Shown here: positions 1 through 12,085 of the stretch, in pieces
How positions within the stretch are numbered: position 1 is the stretch's first letter
How the letters are laid out: each line of letters begins with the position of its first letter
NCBI GenBank assembly: GCA_021234155.1
Contig: JAJEKV010000017.1
Span: 20,703,559-20,767,558, forward strand
Origin: Isoetes taiwanensis
Taxonomy: Eukaryota; Streptophyta; Lycopodiopsida; Isoetales; Isoetaceae
Direction of reading: 5' to 3'
DNA: 64,000 nt
Notes under the pieces: model-generated
Told to the model about the DNA's origin: nothing
What the model saw: the letters and a program-made list of their open reading frames with translations, nothing else
Database searches by the model: none
Made by a program: the position numbers and the translations under genes

Positions 1-88
1 GAGAAGATGGGTGTATAAAGAGATGAAACCCTAACCCGACTCAAGATCTATGTAGCAATGGTTTTGAGAATACCATTTATCTTCTTAT
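1..88. repeat. Duplicated segment, copy 1 (matches 16804-16891)
   Basis: This stretch is nearly identical to 16804-16891, with only a few substitutions and a short indel, and homology stops abruptly after GAGAATACCATTT. In the second copy the segment lies upstream of a minus-strand candidate gene. This copy may therefore be the upstream end of a tandem duplicate that continues left of the window. A telo-box-like AAACCCTAA is present. The function is inferred only from position. Confidence 0.75.
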
Positions 89-121
89 CATTGATACGAA
101 GATAAATTCAATTCTCAAAAC
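61..121. repeat. 61-bp near-perfect palindrome (hairpin)
   Basis: GTTTTGAGAAT (61-71) pairs with ATTCTCAAAAC (111-121), ATTTATCTTC (75-84) pairs with GAAGATAAAT (98-107), and TATC/GATA extend the stem to a loop of about 3 nt. The left arm belongs to the duplicated segment and the right arm lies beyond the duplication breakpoint. The hairpin therefore sits exactly at the junction. Confidence 0.8.
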
Positions 122-1677
122 AGTGAGCAACTAACGAAAGAGAGAGCTGAAAGATAAGCCACATCGGGCATCTCCACTAAACAACAATAGAGTACATCAA
201 ATCCGACAAACAGGCAACAAAAGACTGTGGGCACATAATGGCGAAGGAAGCTCCACGTATGCGAAGGATTTTGCAACAACCTCTCCAAGAAAGATGAACA
301 AGGACCTAATAAGGTAGACAAATGAGGCCCAACATCAATTGATGCGAGGCTTGAATAAAAGAGTCTAGCATGGGCCAAAGCACGCAAAACTTAGATCTCC
401 GTATAGGACACGGCAAACAACCCAAGCAACAACTCTTTGCATAAGGCCTGCTTCATCACAAATATAGGGATGGACAACTTTCCAGCAACAACTCAAGTAA
501 GGCCAAGGATGCAATAAGAGGATGAAAGGCGAAAGAACAAATGGTGGAAACAACAAATGGGAAAAGGAGACAATAGAGTGTCAAATTGCCTTTTACAAGG
601 AGGAGCCTTTTAGTAGGACAAATTTTGCTACTAGTAAGAACTCGACATATCATCCTCAGCATATTATCAGTTTCTAAAAAAACCCTTGCAAACATCTGTT
701 CAACTCCAGCCTCAGCCTTACCATTCAAAACCATTGAACATTCCAAAGCAATACATCTACATATAGCAAAGAAAGATCTTCGAATTATTACCCACGAATC
801 CACATGATCCTAAGAAATCATAAAATAGGCCAAGATATGTAAAACAACATGAACAAGAGTAATCTGATTAACATCGTCAAATTCTACATGGACTGAAGTA
901 ATAGTTCCAAAGTTATCGTCAAATTCGAGCATCTACATGGACTGAAGTAATAGTTCCAAAGTTATATGAGGCTAGTCTTAAACTATATTTGGAGAAGTAG
1001 CGTGGTTGCATATAAAGGGTCTATGTCCAAATGCACTACTGAAAACCTGATTATAGGTTGAGCTAGACAGAGTTTCTATTTGTTGGAAATGTAGAAAATT
1101 TTAGATACAATTTGGTTGTTGCATAATTGATCTGAAGCCCCTTATAGGGCTGCTTGAAGAAATATATCTAAGCCCTAATGTGTGCAAAACTCTGCTATAT
1201 AATATGATCTATAATTACAAAAATACAGAGGCTGAGACGAGATTGAATAATTTGATAATAATGGAGACTAACCAAGATAATAGTGCAAAGACTTGGATAC
1301 AAACGATAGAAATCATTGCCACTTCCACAACTGCTTAGCCTAAGCATAAGGTTACACAAGTCCAATGGTGTAAAATAGGCAAGGAAACAAAGCAACATGT
1401 CTCAAAACATCACTTCACAAAAATTTCTTGTTAACAAATAACATATAACAAGTAACCATATCGGATTAGTTCATGCTAAAGAAAGGTCACATCTATCAAT
1501 GTGACAAAGATCATAAAGGGGCAAGAAACAAGCTTCCAAGTAAAGGAAAGGTCACATCTATCATGGTCCACCAGTTTTTAATAGATCCATTGAGATCTTT
1601 GCAACCTTGGTGTTTTGCATATCTTTTAGCAGATTTTCCAAATAAATAATATCCACACAACTCAAATTCTAGTTATG
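122..1677. other. No recognisable gene
   Basis: Only short open frames without recognisable domains occur here. Apart from a tandem duplication at 873-963 and a repeated AAAGGTCACATCTATCA motif near 1481 and 1546, I see no coding or RNA feature. AT-rich introns or 3' sequence of the split minus-strand locus would be compatible with it. Confidence 0.5.
873..963. repeat. Tandem duplication, 42- and 48-bp units
   Basis: ATCGTCAAATTC followed by CTACATGGACTGAAGTAATA and GTTCCAAAGTT occurs twice in direct succession. The second copy carries an extra GAGCAT. Confidence 0.85.
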
Positions 1678-1917
1678 CTAGGGCACTATAAGTACAAGAA
1701 ATAAGGAAGCAAACCCTCTCATCTTAGCTTTACCATCAAAACAATCTTTGTTCCCATGCTCCCCTGCTAGGGCAAAAAGATCTATAATATTTTGAATTGT
1801 TTGATCTGTGTAAGGCATGACCGTGTTCCACCACTTATAACTGATGGTCTTGCGCGATTGCGAAAGGAGATTGAAAGGAGAAACTCCTTGATAATATGCC
1901 TGTGTTCTTATGGCCAT
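1678..1917 (-). CDS. Unidentified coding fragment, 79 residues
   Basis: An open minus-strand frame of 79 codons has a composition that looks protein-like, including a segment reading SYKWWNTVMPYTDQ and another reading AGEHGNKDCFDGK. I do not recognise the family. It lies on the same strand as the exon-like fragment at 2464-2688, about 550 bp further downstream in the reading direction. It may be a later exon of the same split locus. No start context or splice site decides this, so it could also be a chance frame. Confidence 0.3.
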   Translation of the reverse strand: MAIRTQAYYQGVSPFNLLSQSRKTISYKWWNTVMPYTDQTIQNIIDLFALAGEHGNKDCFDGKAKMRGFASLFLVLIVP

Positions 1918-2158
1918 GTACCATACCAGACCAAATAGATATGCATCTTAGAAATTAGAACATGACCCATATGATATTTTAGATTGACAAGGGATGAAAC
2001 TGCCTTAGATGGTATCGGATCGATGGAGTGCGGCCCAAGTATATATATGCGGTGCTCGCCATGACCATGATATTGTAAATGATGTAGAAGGCATTGATTG
2101 AAAAATCACTTGAGAGACCCATGAGGTCTAAAACCTATAAATTCAGGCGCTTTGCTCG

Positions 2159-2232
2159 GAGAGATAAAGAGGATGGTGCACATCAAAACAAAAGTAGAGA
2201 GATAAAGACGATGGTCACATCAATAGAAAAGT
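2159..2232. repeat. Tandem duplication, about 37-bp unit, two copies
   Basis: GAGAGATAAAGAGGATGG and GAGAGATAAAGACGATGG begin two successive imperfect units. The surrounding 1918-2463 holds no other feature I can support. Confidence 0.75.
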
Positions 2233-2463
2233 ATTGAGGCCAAATACAAAGAGCAAAGGAAGGAGAAAATACTCAAATAATCTGGTGGAAGATTCGTTTT
2301 AGAACTAAGGCGGAAAGTTATTAGAATGAAAACAAGAAAGGAAACTTATCGGAACCGCGTTGATATCGAGCGAGCGGAACTGTCTTAAGAAAAAGGCTCT
2401 TTCCTCCTAACTATGATAGCATCACGGTAAGTAAACACTGCCAAAGACCTTGGACCCAAGATA

Positions 2464-2688
2464 TTATTCTTGTATGGCAGCCATTGTCAGCTCTACGGCA
2501 GCTCGTATTTGTTCCAAATCACTGATGACATTTTTCCCAGGGATATCAGTTTTTAATAGCGTAATCAAACCAACCTTATCTTCATCCCGAACATGATAAT
2601 TGAAGAAGCTTGCTTGGATACCCATTGAATGGCTTGCAAGTCCTAGAACTGCTTGCTTCTACAAGTTTACTGTTGCTAATTGGGCTTC
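2464..2688 (-). pseudogene. Exon-like fragment of an unidentified host gene, next to the retrotransposon insertion
   Basis: Reading the minus strand from 2688, a frame starting EAQLATVNL passes one TAG near 2661. It then runs open through KQAVLGLASHSMG and HVRDEDKVGLITLLKTDIPG to AAIQE and a TAA at 2464-2466. It has the amphipathic, charged look of a real protein, but I cannot name the family. Just upstream the sequence ACTTCTTATTTAAG could be a 3' splice site. The LTR retrotransposon insertion duplicated GAAGT (ACTTC on the gene strand) inside that tract. The matching upstream sequence is at 16020-16088. The in-frame TAG and the disrupted upstream context are why it is called a pseudogene. 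Confidence 0.4.
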
Positions 2689-2696
2689 TTAAATAA

Positions 2697-2701
2697 GAAG
2701 T
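2697..2701. repeat. Target-site duplication GAAGT, left copy
   Basis: GAAGT directly precedes the terminal TGTGACG of the LTR. The identical five bases follow the other LTR at 16020-16024. Five bases is the usual duplication length for Ty3/gypsy elements. Confidence 0.9.
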
Positions 2702-4393
2702 TGTGACGTCCCCTACTCGTATACGGTGCACTCACCGTATACAACCAGGAGTTCATCCCCCATACCAGCTCGGGTGCCAATACGGGGCCCTCCACATGAC
2801 TTTGCAACCCGTAAGCGGGTTCCGGTGGGAAGAGTGGAAGGGTCATTGCACCAGATCTCCCTCGGGGCCTACCTAGGCTGGAAGGCGTAAACATACATGT
2901 CGTGCTTAGCACATACATCAACATCATATGACCATCGCGAAGGATGGTCCTCCACATATCTGCATAGGCGAAGATCGGCACATCACATAGGGAATCCTAC
3001 CCAAGGCTTCGGACAGGGATGGGTGACAAGCTTGGGTCTCGAGTTCATTGCGGAGCCGAGGGAATTCATGGCAATGGATTTGGGCGGCATAAGAACATGG
3101 CCTAGGGTTGTCCCTCCATCCGCCCCTCTGTGCACACTTTGCGAGTAGGCTGAAAAGTGTTGGGACTGGATCAGCCCGTGGGATGCATAGCCCAGGGGCT
3201 ATATCACGGGGTTACATCTCCCGGTTCGATGGGGCAGGTAGGGATCTCTCCCTCCAGAGATCTACAATCGCGACTCAAGGTGACTAGAGGGCCCTTTGCC
3301 GTGTGCGACTTGAACTCAATGGAAGGTCATATTCACCACCTCACGAGTGTCGAGCCCATGCCTTGCCGCGCGGTGGCAAGCCATTAGACCTAGTCACGGT
3401 GACCCGGCGGTACTAACACACCATAGGGGTCGTTCAAAGTCGAGAACATGAACCTCCTTATAAGCGGTCGGCCCCTTCACCCACAACGAGGTGTGGCTCT
3501 TGTGCCTGAGGCGCATCTACGGTGTGCTAGAGAGGCTACTCTAGGGCATCAACTACAAAGCTTTAGGTCTCTACCCCCTTCCCAATACAAGGAGTTCATA
3601 GAGATACATCATCCATATACTTCCTGAGAGAACTAAAGAACTAAATCTAATCTATAACATAGAGTTAGGTTCTTTAGTTAGAATGCTGCTATCTAGGGAT
3701 CTAGAGGTCTGCTATGGCCAATCTAATAGGCTAAACCTCTTCGATAAAATGACTAAAAGCGGGGTTTAGACTATCTAATTGGCCAAATACCGATCCTTGA
3801 GGGGCTCCTCGACCTGAGCTCGACCATCTGTTGAGGCAGCGAATCTCGAGGAACTAAGGATGCAATTCTCGAGGCAGAGTGCGGGATGCGGTTTTAATTT
3901 GTTGAGGCAGCCAAAGCAAGATTCTAAAAAGCCCTAAAATCGAAAATTAGGTTAGTTAAGGTTTCCAACCCTATATAGACAAGGGGTGGCTAGGGTTTCC
4001 AATTATCCCTTTTGGCATGTGGGATGGTGGTAATGGGCCCACTTGCCTTTAAGGGCTAGGTGGCCAAATGTGCCCACATGGAAATGTGTGCACCCAAATG
4101 TGCTCACATGGAAATGTGTGCACATTAATGAATGTGTACATTGGAAAATGTGCACATTAATTACACCTATGGGTATGGCCCACTTGGCATCAAGTGGCCA
4201 CATGGAAAATGTGCCCACATTAATGTGTACATTGGGAAATGTGCACATTAATACTAATGCACATTCTTAGCAAGTTGCCCCTAGGGGCTACCCACTTGGC
4301 TATCGTTGGCGTACCGTCAATCGGGATGGCGTGTGCGGCGTGGCGTGGCGATTACAATATACGTCCCGGGGGGTATCGTCTTGGAGCGTCACA
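2702..4393 (-). repeat. 3' LTR of the gypsy element
   Basis: The LTR starts TGTGACG and ends CGTCACA, an inverted terminal heptamer. It aligns over its whole length with 14312-16019. An internal cluster at about 4050-4250 repeats ACATGGAAATGTGTGCAC and ATTAATG-type units several times, forming a small minisatellite that is conserved in the other LTR. Confidence 0.93.
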
Positions 4394-4406
4394 TTCTCCC
4401 CACCTT
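4394..4406 (-). other. Polypurine tract
   Basis: On the minus strand AAGGTGGGGAGAA immediately precedes the 3' LTR. This is the expected position and composition for plus-strand DNA priming during reverse transcription. Confidence 0.85.
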
Positions 4407-5886
4407 GAAATGATCTTTGTCGCGGCATCATTGGTTCTCCCACCTTGGAATCTTCCTAACTTTTGCAATCAGCGTGATGCATGCGATATACTACTAAAAT
4501 ACTTACACATTTATTACGATTACCTTAAGGTAATATTTTTATGACATTATTACATCATTATATTATGAAATAACTTATCAATTCACAACATTACTAACAG
4601 ATTACTCCAAACTTCACTTAACATTACGATTAAGTTTATTAAAATTTTAAAATTACGTCCGAGGCACTCTTCATTCCTTGCAACACATTCCAACAAAATT
4701 TGTGTTGCAAGTCTTTCATCTTCGACCTCCTTGCCCTCCGGGGCTTTTCGCGGCTTTAGGTCGCGACACTACGTTAGTACCATTTAATTATTAATTAAAA
4801 TTTTTTGGTTATATGGTGACCACCCCACCTATCTACATGGATGCATGGCTAATCTCCCGGCGTAGGAAGAGGGTGAATCTTCCATTATGGCCGCGGAGAC
4901 AGCGCCTACATGCCTATATGCCGCTCATGCCTACACCTCTAGTTGCCCAGCGTGGAGGATATCCTTCTCGCGTGAAAGCGTGAAGGATAGATTCCTCCTA
5001 TCAAAGCATATATGGGGCTAAAGGTGCTTTTCCTATCAATGCATTCTTCAATGACCTCCTTTTCTCGAGGTCGTCTACTTAGTGGGACATAAGTAGACTT
5101 TCTAATCTACCTTCCACTTTCGCCCAAAAGCGGAAGCGGTCATGCCTACATTGACATTACACCCGCCCTAGAGATCGCCGTAGTGGTCCCATCATCGGTG
5201 ACAACATGCGACCCATACTAAGCGTAGGTGGCATGCGTAGATTAATCTTAACTATACAAGAATTAACCTACACAAATCGACATGCAGGCGATTTCTTGGG
5301 AGATGACCTTGCCGTCCCATTGCTCCATAAAGCGTAGATGCTTGCTTTACTAAATCTTTCTTAAGTACCCCGTGGCGTCTTCCAGCGGTAAGTGTTTCCA
5401 CTTGACCAAATCTTTGGAGGAATTCGATCTCCTCGTTTTCTTGAAAGCTTTATCAAGAATCAGTGCGGAACTATTTCCGGTTGTTCCTCCGTCATTTCCA
5501 ACGGCGTTGGCGAATCAAGACTTAAATGCGGATTTGGGGTATGCTTCTTTAGCAAACTCCGTGGAAGACCTTATGAATCTTTAGGTGTCTTTGGCAAGTC
5601 TAGCTTGTAGGCTTGATTGCCTAGTTTCTCGACTATTACGAAAGGTCCAGCCCACCTTGAGCAAGCTTCTTGCAATTGCCGATCTGAGCCGCTGCTTCAC
5701 CTTAATCTTGAGCCAAACATCATCTCCCACTTTGAACTCTCTCTTCTTGTTCGATGCTTGTCGGTGATGCTCTTTTGGCGACTTCTTTAACGCTAGCGGA
5801 TAGCCACGAACTTCCTCTACAAAGGCTGCTGCATATCGGCCAACATCTGCTGCGAAACTTCCACTTTGACGCGGGGTTGTGCCAAG
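4407..5886 (-). other. 3' part of gypsy internal region; no domain recognised
   Basis: Between integrase and the polypurine tract the sequence is AT-rich near 4480-4800 and mixed beyond. It may contain the degraded integrase C-terminus up to about 5370, but no domain can be identified with confidence. Confidence 0.5.
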
Positions 5887-6570
5887 TTAATGCGGAGTTA
5901 GGCAGCGGTAGCCGTAATTGATCATAAGCGGCGACATTTGGGATGATTCCTGCTTGGTGCTATTGTATGCAAACTCCACCAAGTGAATAAATTCTTCCCA
6001 CATACTTTGCTTATTCGGACATAGTTTGGTAGCATGTCCTCTAAAAATCTGTTGGTCCGCTCCGTCGGCCATCCGTCGAGGATGATATGCGTGCTCATGG
6101 ATAGCCGATGCGGATCGTTGCAAAGAGGTCTTGCCAAAAGCTCATAAACTTGGTCTCTCTGTCGGAGATGATCTCCCTTGGCATGCCATGAAGCACGAAG
6201 ATCTCTTTGGTGAAGAGCTTTGCGTATCCATGGGCGTATCGTGGTTACGCAAGGCACAAAATGTGCCATCTTCGACAACTTAGCCGACCACTACCATCAA
6301 GGCATCTTTGCCTCTCTCTCACCGATCTTAAGTCACGTGATGAAATCCATCTTTGATTACCTCCCACTTAGCGTTTGGCACCGCTAATGGCTCTAATGCC
6401 CACGGAATTTGAAGCTGCTCCGCCTTCGTCTGGCGGCATAGCTGACATTCCTTGATGTAGCGAGCTATTTGCTTCTTCATTCTGGCCAATAATAGGCTGC
6501 TGCGCGCACTTTGAAATATGTTTTCATGAATCCCGCATGGCCGGCTATTGGGCTGTTTTGTGCGTGTCAT
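5887..6570 (-). pseudogene. Gypsy integrase, frameshifted
   Basis: Minus-strand fragments from about 6570 give the zinc-binding N-terminal part: ARMKKQIARYIKECQLCRQTKAEQL, with the CxxC of the HHCC finger, followed by PLAVPNAKWEV. Further down, SKMAHFVP, the RDQVYE segment and the TERTNRFLEDML segment mark the catalytic core. They are followed by a piece resembling EFAYNSTKQESSQMSP. The order and motifs are those of Ty3/gypsy integrases, which insert the cDNA copy into the genome. At least three frame changes interrupt it, so no active enzyme is encoded as written. Confidence 0.88.
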
Positions 6571-6673
6571 GGAGGATCAACTTCCTTACACGATGATTGA
6601 GATGCGCACAACTTGTTCTTATGGTATAACGAGGTTGCCTTCCTTCTTATAATGCTTGAAGGCCTCCGCTCTT

Positions 6674-8530
6674 TTATCGTTCTAGCCTCCTTAGAAAGGC
6701 TTGCCCATACCTCCTTGAAATTCCGTCCGTTGGCAAGGACTCTTCAATCCTCTTACCAAAGTCATTTGGAGGCGTCGAAATTACATTGCAATGCACTCTA
6801 GTTGTCGGGGATGCCTTGAAAGCGCATCTGCTACCACATTGAGCTTCCGGCTTGTAGACTATATGAAAGTCATATTCTTGAGGAACTCCATCCATCTCCG
6901 CTGCCTCGGATTAAGGTGTGGTTGCGTGAATACATATTGGAGGCTTTGATGGTGGTATCAATTGGAACTTCCTTCCCAGAGATAATGCCTCCATATTCTT
7001 AATGCCACGACAACGCAAGCAACTCGATGCGTGCGTTGGGTGGCAGCGTCTCGGCGTCGTTCATCTTCACGGAATCATGCGCTACTACGCTCTTCTTGCA
7101 TAAGCCTTTGCACTTTTTGTAGCTATCTTACTACTGCATGTTTGCTCGAGCTTATCTTTCTCCGGTCGGCGGGGGTTAAAGGCTGGGGCTGTTGTTAAAG
7201 CTTCCTTCAACAATTCAAACCCCTTTTGGGCTTTCTTGTGCCAATGCTCTACCCAATCTTTCACCTTCTACGCCCTCGTCGGAGTGCGTTAGCGGGGCTG
7301 CTATCTTAGCAAAGTTCTTCACGAACTTCTGTAGTACCCTGCTAGGCGAGGAAACCGACTTCATGCACATTCTTGGCCCGACCCTTTGAATGGCGGCCTC
7401 AATCTTGGCGGAGTGCGTTGAGATGCCTTGCTGGCGAGATCACATGACCTAGATACTCCACTTTTTACGTTGCGAAGTGGCGCCCGACAACTTGGCGTCT
7501 GGCTGGTGCCTCTTCAACTTCTCTAGCACTCTTCTCAAGTGTTGCGCGTGCTCTTCAAAGGGATGTGCTATACACCAAAATGTCATCAAAGAAAACAATC
7601 ACAAAGGTGTCGGGAACTCCACGAAGATATCGTTCATGAGCCTCATGAGCGTTGCGGGGAGCATTTGATAAGCCGAAAGGCGTGCGTGAACTCATAATGC
7701 CCATCTGGCGTTAGAAGGCGGTCTTATGGATATCTTCTTCCTTTATCTGATCGATGATATATCGACCTTAAGTCGATTTTGGGAAGATCTTTGCACCTTG
7801 GAGCTGATCCATCAAGTCGTCGATCTTGGAAGCGCATACTTGTTCTTAATGGTGTGCTTATTCAAGCTGTCTATAGTCTATGCACATTCTCAAAGATCCA
7901 TCCTTCTTCTTGACAAAAGAATGGCTCCAAGCGGCGAGACACTAGGTCTAATGAAACCTAGGTCGGCGGCTCTACCAGCTGCTTCTTCAACTCCGGCAAC
8001 TCTGTGTTGTCATTCTATATGGAGCCTTGCTTGTTGGCTTTGTTCACGGTTGAGTGCTATCTGCACTTTCGACTCCCCTATAAGGAGGGGCTGCTTGATC
8101 TCATCACGGAAAGAGATCATGGAACTCCGTGATTAATTTGAGATACTTGCCCGGCAACTTCTCTGGCCCAGCGTTGTCTTCTTTGCTTCCTTCCGATTCG
8201 GCTCACTAATCTCAAGCTTGAAGATGTATGCCACTTGCTCCTCTTGATGCACTTGAGCAGTAGTTTAGAAGACATACCTTTGCATGATGGGAACAACTTC
8301 CTTTGTTATCTCAATGATCTTGCCGTTTGGCGTTGGGAAGGTCACCTTAAGCTTTCCACGGTCGATAATGGCCCTGGCTGGCCCAAGGTACTCCATTCCT
8401 ATGATCAAGTCATACTTTCCAATGCCCATTATACGCTCCCATCACGGATATTAATCCACGGCAAGTCGATGTCGAAGTTAATTCTCTTGCCTGATGCCGA
8501 TGCGCCTTCTTGCACCACTTGCTAAAACAA
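6674..8530 (-). pseudogene. Gypsy reverse transcriptase and RNase H, frameshifted
   Basis: On the minus strand near 7690 the sequence reads through a PFGLSNAP-type motif. Near 7560-7600 it reads VFFDDILVYS, the catalytic motif C of Ty3/gypsy reverse transcriptases. A frameshift follows, then EEHAQHLRRVLEKLKRHQ and the remains of the connection region. At about 6835-6895, YDFHIVYKPEAQ resembles the end of the RNase H domain. The protein copies element RNA into DNA. Single-base and short indels break the frame repeatedly, while amino-acid motifs stay well preserved between breaks. Confidence 0.88.
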
Positions 8531-8549
8531 GCGGGTCTTGGTTTTGACT

Positions 8550-9318
8550 TTAAGCGGCTTCAACTTCAACATCGAACCATTGCGGGGGATGCAAAGTTAT
8601 GGCTACTTCTGAGTCTATCAAGACTATGAAGGACTTAGCTTTAGCCTTCCCTCTTGTGGAAATTACCTTATCTTGGCTCTCTGCTTGCTCTGTATCTATT
8701 GCGGCAAAGATGTGACACTCACCACGAGATGTAGTCAGCGGGCCTCTTAGCCGTCGTCGTCCGACGAGCGTCCCAATCTCCCAACTCGCTAGAGCTGCAC
8801 TCATGGCGTAGAGGCGGTTCTTTGTCCTATGGCCGGTGGAAGCACTGAAGCACAAGTTGCTTTTCTATGCACTCCTGCCTCTTTTCCTTGGGCATCGGCT
8901 TGCAAAAGGATTACCTTTGCTTTGGAGTAGTTTGACTTCTCTGCTTGTCCTTGAAGGACACTGCTTCTTCTCTCTTTTGCTTCCCTGGTTCCCACCATAT
9001 TGTGTTCTATTTGGACACAATTTGGCTGCCACAGGGGCTATAGCTTCTGTCGCCTTGCCTTTCTCTGGAAATGCTTGCTTGTGCCGCTATTACGAGGTCA
9101 CGACCCGCAAGCTTATAGCCTTGGATTACGCCCGATCTTGTCCTAGGGTTTATTGCTCTCTCACAAGCTGCGGATCTCCTCATTGACCCCTCGATATAGC
9201 TTTCTCTTTGCATGCTTCTCTCCCAACCGGCACATCTGACCTTAGCCTCATGAATTCCTCCGTATATTTCTGGCTGTTTTTGTTGCCTTCTTTGCAACTG
9301 TAAAAGCTGCTGCATCAT
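8550..9318 (-). pseudogene. Gypsy protease and Gag C-terminal region
   Basis: The minus strand at 8550-8855 contains HIFAAIDTEQAE and SFIVLIDS, matching the segment leading into a retropepsin active site. The frame is lost at the position where the usual DSGA would continue. Upstream, GHRTKNRLYA could be the end of a Gag zinc knuckle, but the cysteines are not intact. A glutamine-rich piece (MMQQLLQLQRRQQKQ) at about 9275-9318 fits the linker seen in plant gypsy Gag-Pol proteins. Confidence 0.65.
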
Positions 9319-10334
9319 CTTTGGACTTATGTTCCCTTGGAGCGTAATGGAAACTTGAAGGCTTTAGCAAACTTTACGAACTTACAAGCATCCTGCTTAA
9401 GCCGTGTGCCTTTGCATACCCCTTCCACCAAATTCGGCGGCTCCTTTCAAGTTGGCTGTTGCAACTCGCCTTTGTCCTTATCCTTCATGCCATAAGCATT
9501 TCGGGTACTCGCTCATTTAGATCCAGCCATGCCCTGCTTCCAAGCTGACCTTTGTTCTCCCCGAGAGCTGTTCGATTCAGGGCCTTCCATACATTGCCGG
9601 TCGCGGAATCTACCTTCTTACGGTAGTCGAGAGGCCACGGTATCTCTTTGTCGTCCCTACAGGGGTGTTCCTCTGCCTTCCCTCTGTTGGTTCACGAGCA
9701 CTGCTCTTCCTCTTCCTCGAGTGGTCACGAGTGCGGACTTAGTCGGAAGATTCGGTTGGGGATCTCCTTCTCTTGCTCCTCTTCTTGTCCCTTCCTTCCC
9801 TCAGGAGCTGATGCTTGCGGCAAGCCCGAGCATTGCCCACCAGAACCCCTCACCTTGCGCGGACGGTAATGCCTTTATCTGCTCGGATCAGTCCTCATCG
9901 GGCTATCTCTGCTCTCTGGGGTCATGGGTTCCCCTATCTTCAAATAGGTTCCTTCGGGGGGGGTGCAGGCGGGGTTTGCTCTTCTATAAGGTCTGCGATT
10001 TTGTCGTTCCCCTGGCGGCTTAGCCCTCTAGCTGCATCCACAAGTGATTAATGGCTATATGGTTAGTTCCATTTGTTCTCTTGCATTGTTTATGTTTGTT
10101 GGTATAATTGTGGGGCAACATACATCAACAAAACATTTAAAGTCAATGAAATTGTATTTATATATCATATAATATTTTAGGTACAAAAAGTCTCAGGGAT
10201 CAAGAGTCTAACTAGTCTTGAAATGCGCCCGGTAAAGTAAGGCGGGTTGTCTTCAAAAACTTCTTAACTTGGGCGTCCCTACCGAGGTGACCCAAGTTCG
10301 ATGATGATTATTTGGCGAGCCTCACGGATGGCTC
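9319..10334 (-). other. Gypsy internal region, Gag-like remains not resolved
   Basis: GC-rich sequence lies between the recognised Gag N-terminal and protease parts. Open frames on the plus strand here are shadows of the decayed minus-strand gag. I see no separate gene. Confidence 0.4.
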
Positions 10335-11719
10335 TCACCGGTCTTCTACCTGCGATTGGGATGTAAGGGCGCGATCCTTTGCTAATCTCCACGGCGTCGG
10401 TGGGGGATGAAGTCGAAGAAGGTCAAGTGCCATTGCCCTCTTGACTAAGGCGGCATAGTCGACATTCTTTGCTATTCTAGCATGCCTGCGAAACTTGAGA
10501 GTGCAATCGGCATAAACACTCCTTCTTAGCCTCACGGGGTGAACTGCGGTGAATTACCGCTATTCTCCCATCCATCGGTGATGGTAAGTAGTACTGGCGA
10601 CGACTGTCGTTGTGTGTCATGAAGCTTCTCGCTTGTTTGGCCTCGGCTGCTGTGCCGCCCGGCGTACTTCGTCGACCTCTACTTGGTGAGCTCCTGTAGT
10701 CTTCAATTGTGCGGTCGAGCCTCGAGGTCGATTCCTTCTCCTTTTGGCGGGGTGATATCGAAGAAGGATCCGGCATTAGGATGCTCGTGGTCTTCCACGG
10801 ATCCCCATCTGCTCTTGGAGGCGAGGAACTCCTCCTCGTTGGCGGCTCAGCTCGTCCATCAATTGCACGATCTTTCTTTGTAGGCACGGATGTGGGTGCG
10901 TCTCCCTGTGTAGGTGTCGGACTCCCTCACTTGGCAGGGAAGTCGAGGCTCCCCGGACGATGAAGTCGTCCATATCGGTCTGCCCGCGATTGGTGGGCGG
11001 TTACGTCCAACTGAGCTCCTCTCCCTGCATTAGGGAGGTTACGGATGTCATTTGAGGAGTAGATACTCCTCTCGTCGATGATGATAGGGGGCTAGGCTTG
11101 TGATGCCTAGCCAGAGTGAAACAACTTTCGATGCCCTGCTGGCTACCTTTCGAAATTGATCAGCTCTGCTCTCCTTGGGCCCGTTCTTCGTCCAAAAGTC
11201 GAGCTCCGTGTATCCTTCGTCGTCCGACTCTTCTTCATCCTCTCTTGCTTCTGTTCTTGTTGATCTTGCAGCAGCATTTGCTCTTCCTCACCTTTCGGCT
11301 ATGGGGTCTACCTCCATCGGAGGGATAGAGTTGCCCCCATCGGGTTCTCGGTGGTGGGATAAGAAGATGGCTAGAGGCGGTGTAAAAAGTACTTGGTCTG
11401 TTGGCTGTCGGGACCATGTAATCGGGTAAGCCTCTGCGCCTTATTGGTCAAGTATTTGGCGATGTTGGGGACATCGCCCAAAGGGCTACTGAAGGGGCGA
11501 GGCGGGAGCGAAGTATCCTATGCAAGGGGGACTTGGACAAGGGAGGGTCCTACCCTAGCTTGAAATTCTGCTAGCTTTTTTTGCCTATATCTTTGGGGTT
11601 GCATTCAGCGTAGCTTGGATGTCGATTTCTTTCACAAAGACTTGGAAGATGTCGTTGACATCCGCCTCAGTGGCATGGGCACTGGCGCTGTACCATCGCC
11701 TGAAATCAGCAGTGGCCAT
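10335..11719 (-). pseudogene. Gag-like N-terminal region of the gypsy element
   Basis: A plausible Gag start is the minus-strand ATG at 11719, giving MATADFRRWYSASAHATEAD and then VNDIFQVFVKEIDIQ before a stop. Downstream, broken frames give arginine- and serine-rich stretches (10477-10887) and a basic piece ending near 10335. Gag proteins form the particle in which reverse transcription happens and are poorly conserved, so the assignment rests mainly on position between leader and protease. Confidence 0.5.
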
Positions 11720-12018
11720 TGATCTAGCAAGGAAAGGAGTATCAAACGGATGCAGAAGCGCCTCAGGGAGCTGAAAGATCGCCTAAGCAGTGGGGAGCAA
11801 ATTTGCAGGGTGCCAATTGAGAAATGGGGGACTTATTTATAGAAAGGGGAAAACCCTAATTTTTGGATGACCTAGATTTTACTGAGATTAGGTAATTCTG
11901 ATCTATTAAGGGATGCAATTGCAAGTTTGAAGACTATTTCTAGAGTTTGAGCATGCTAAGGGGAGCTATTGAACCTATTGTGCAATTTGGAGATCATTTG
12001 GTGATGACATGGTACGGG

Positions 12019-12085
12019 GTCTCATACGTTGCGCCCAGCCCGATTTCTAAAATGTAGAAATCTGTCCTGGCGCGACGTGTGAGAC
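12019..12085. repeat. Leader palindrome, copy 1
   Basis: GTCTCATACGTTGCGCCCAG pairs with the reverse complement of CTGGCGCGACGTGTGAGAC. An inner stem ATTTCTA/TAGAAAT surrounds a short loop. Mismatches are CpG-to-TpG type. Confidence 0.85.

Noticed and set aside
4003-4270. Histidine/cysteine-repeat frames that look like a metal-binding protein
   Set aside because: They are translations of the LTR-internal minisatellite (ACATGGAAATGTGTGCAC-type units), present identically in both LTRs.
9529-10051. Long plus-strand open frames (up to 164 codons)
   Set aside because: They lie opposite the decayed minus-strand gag-pol of the gypsy element, have biased composition and no domain; treated as shadows.
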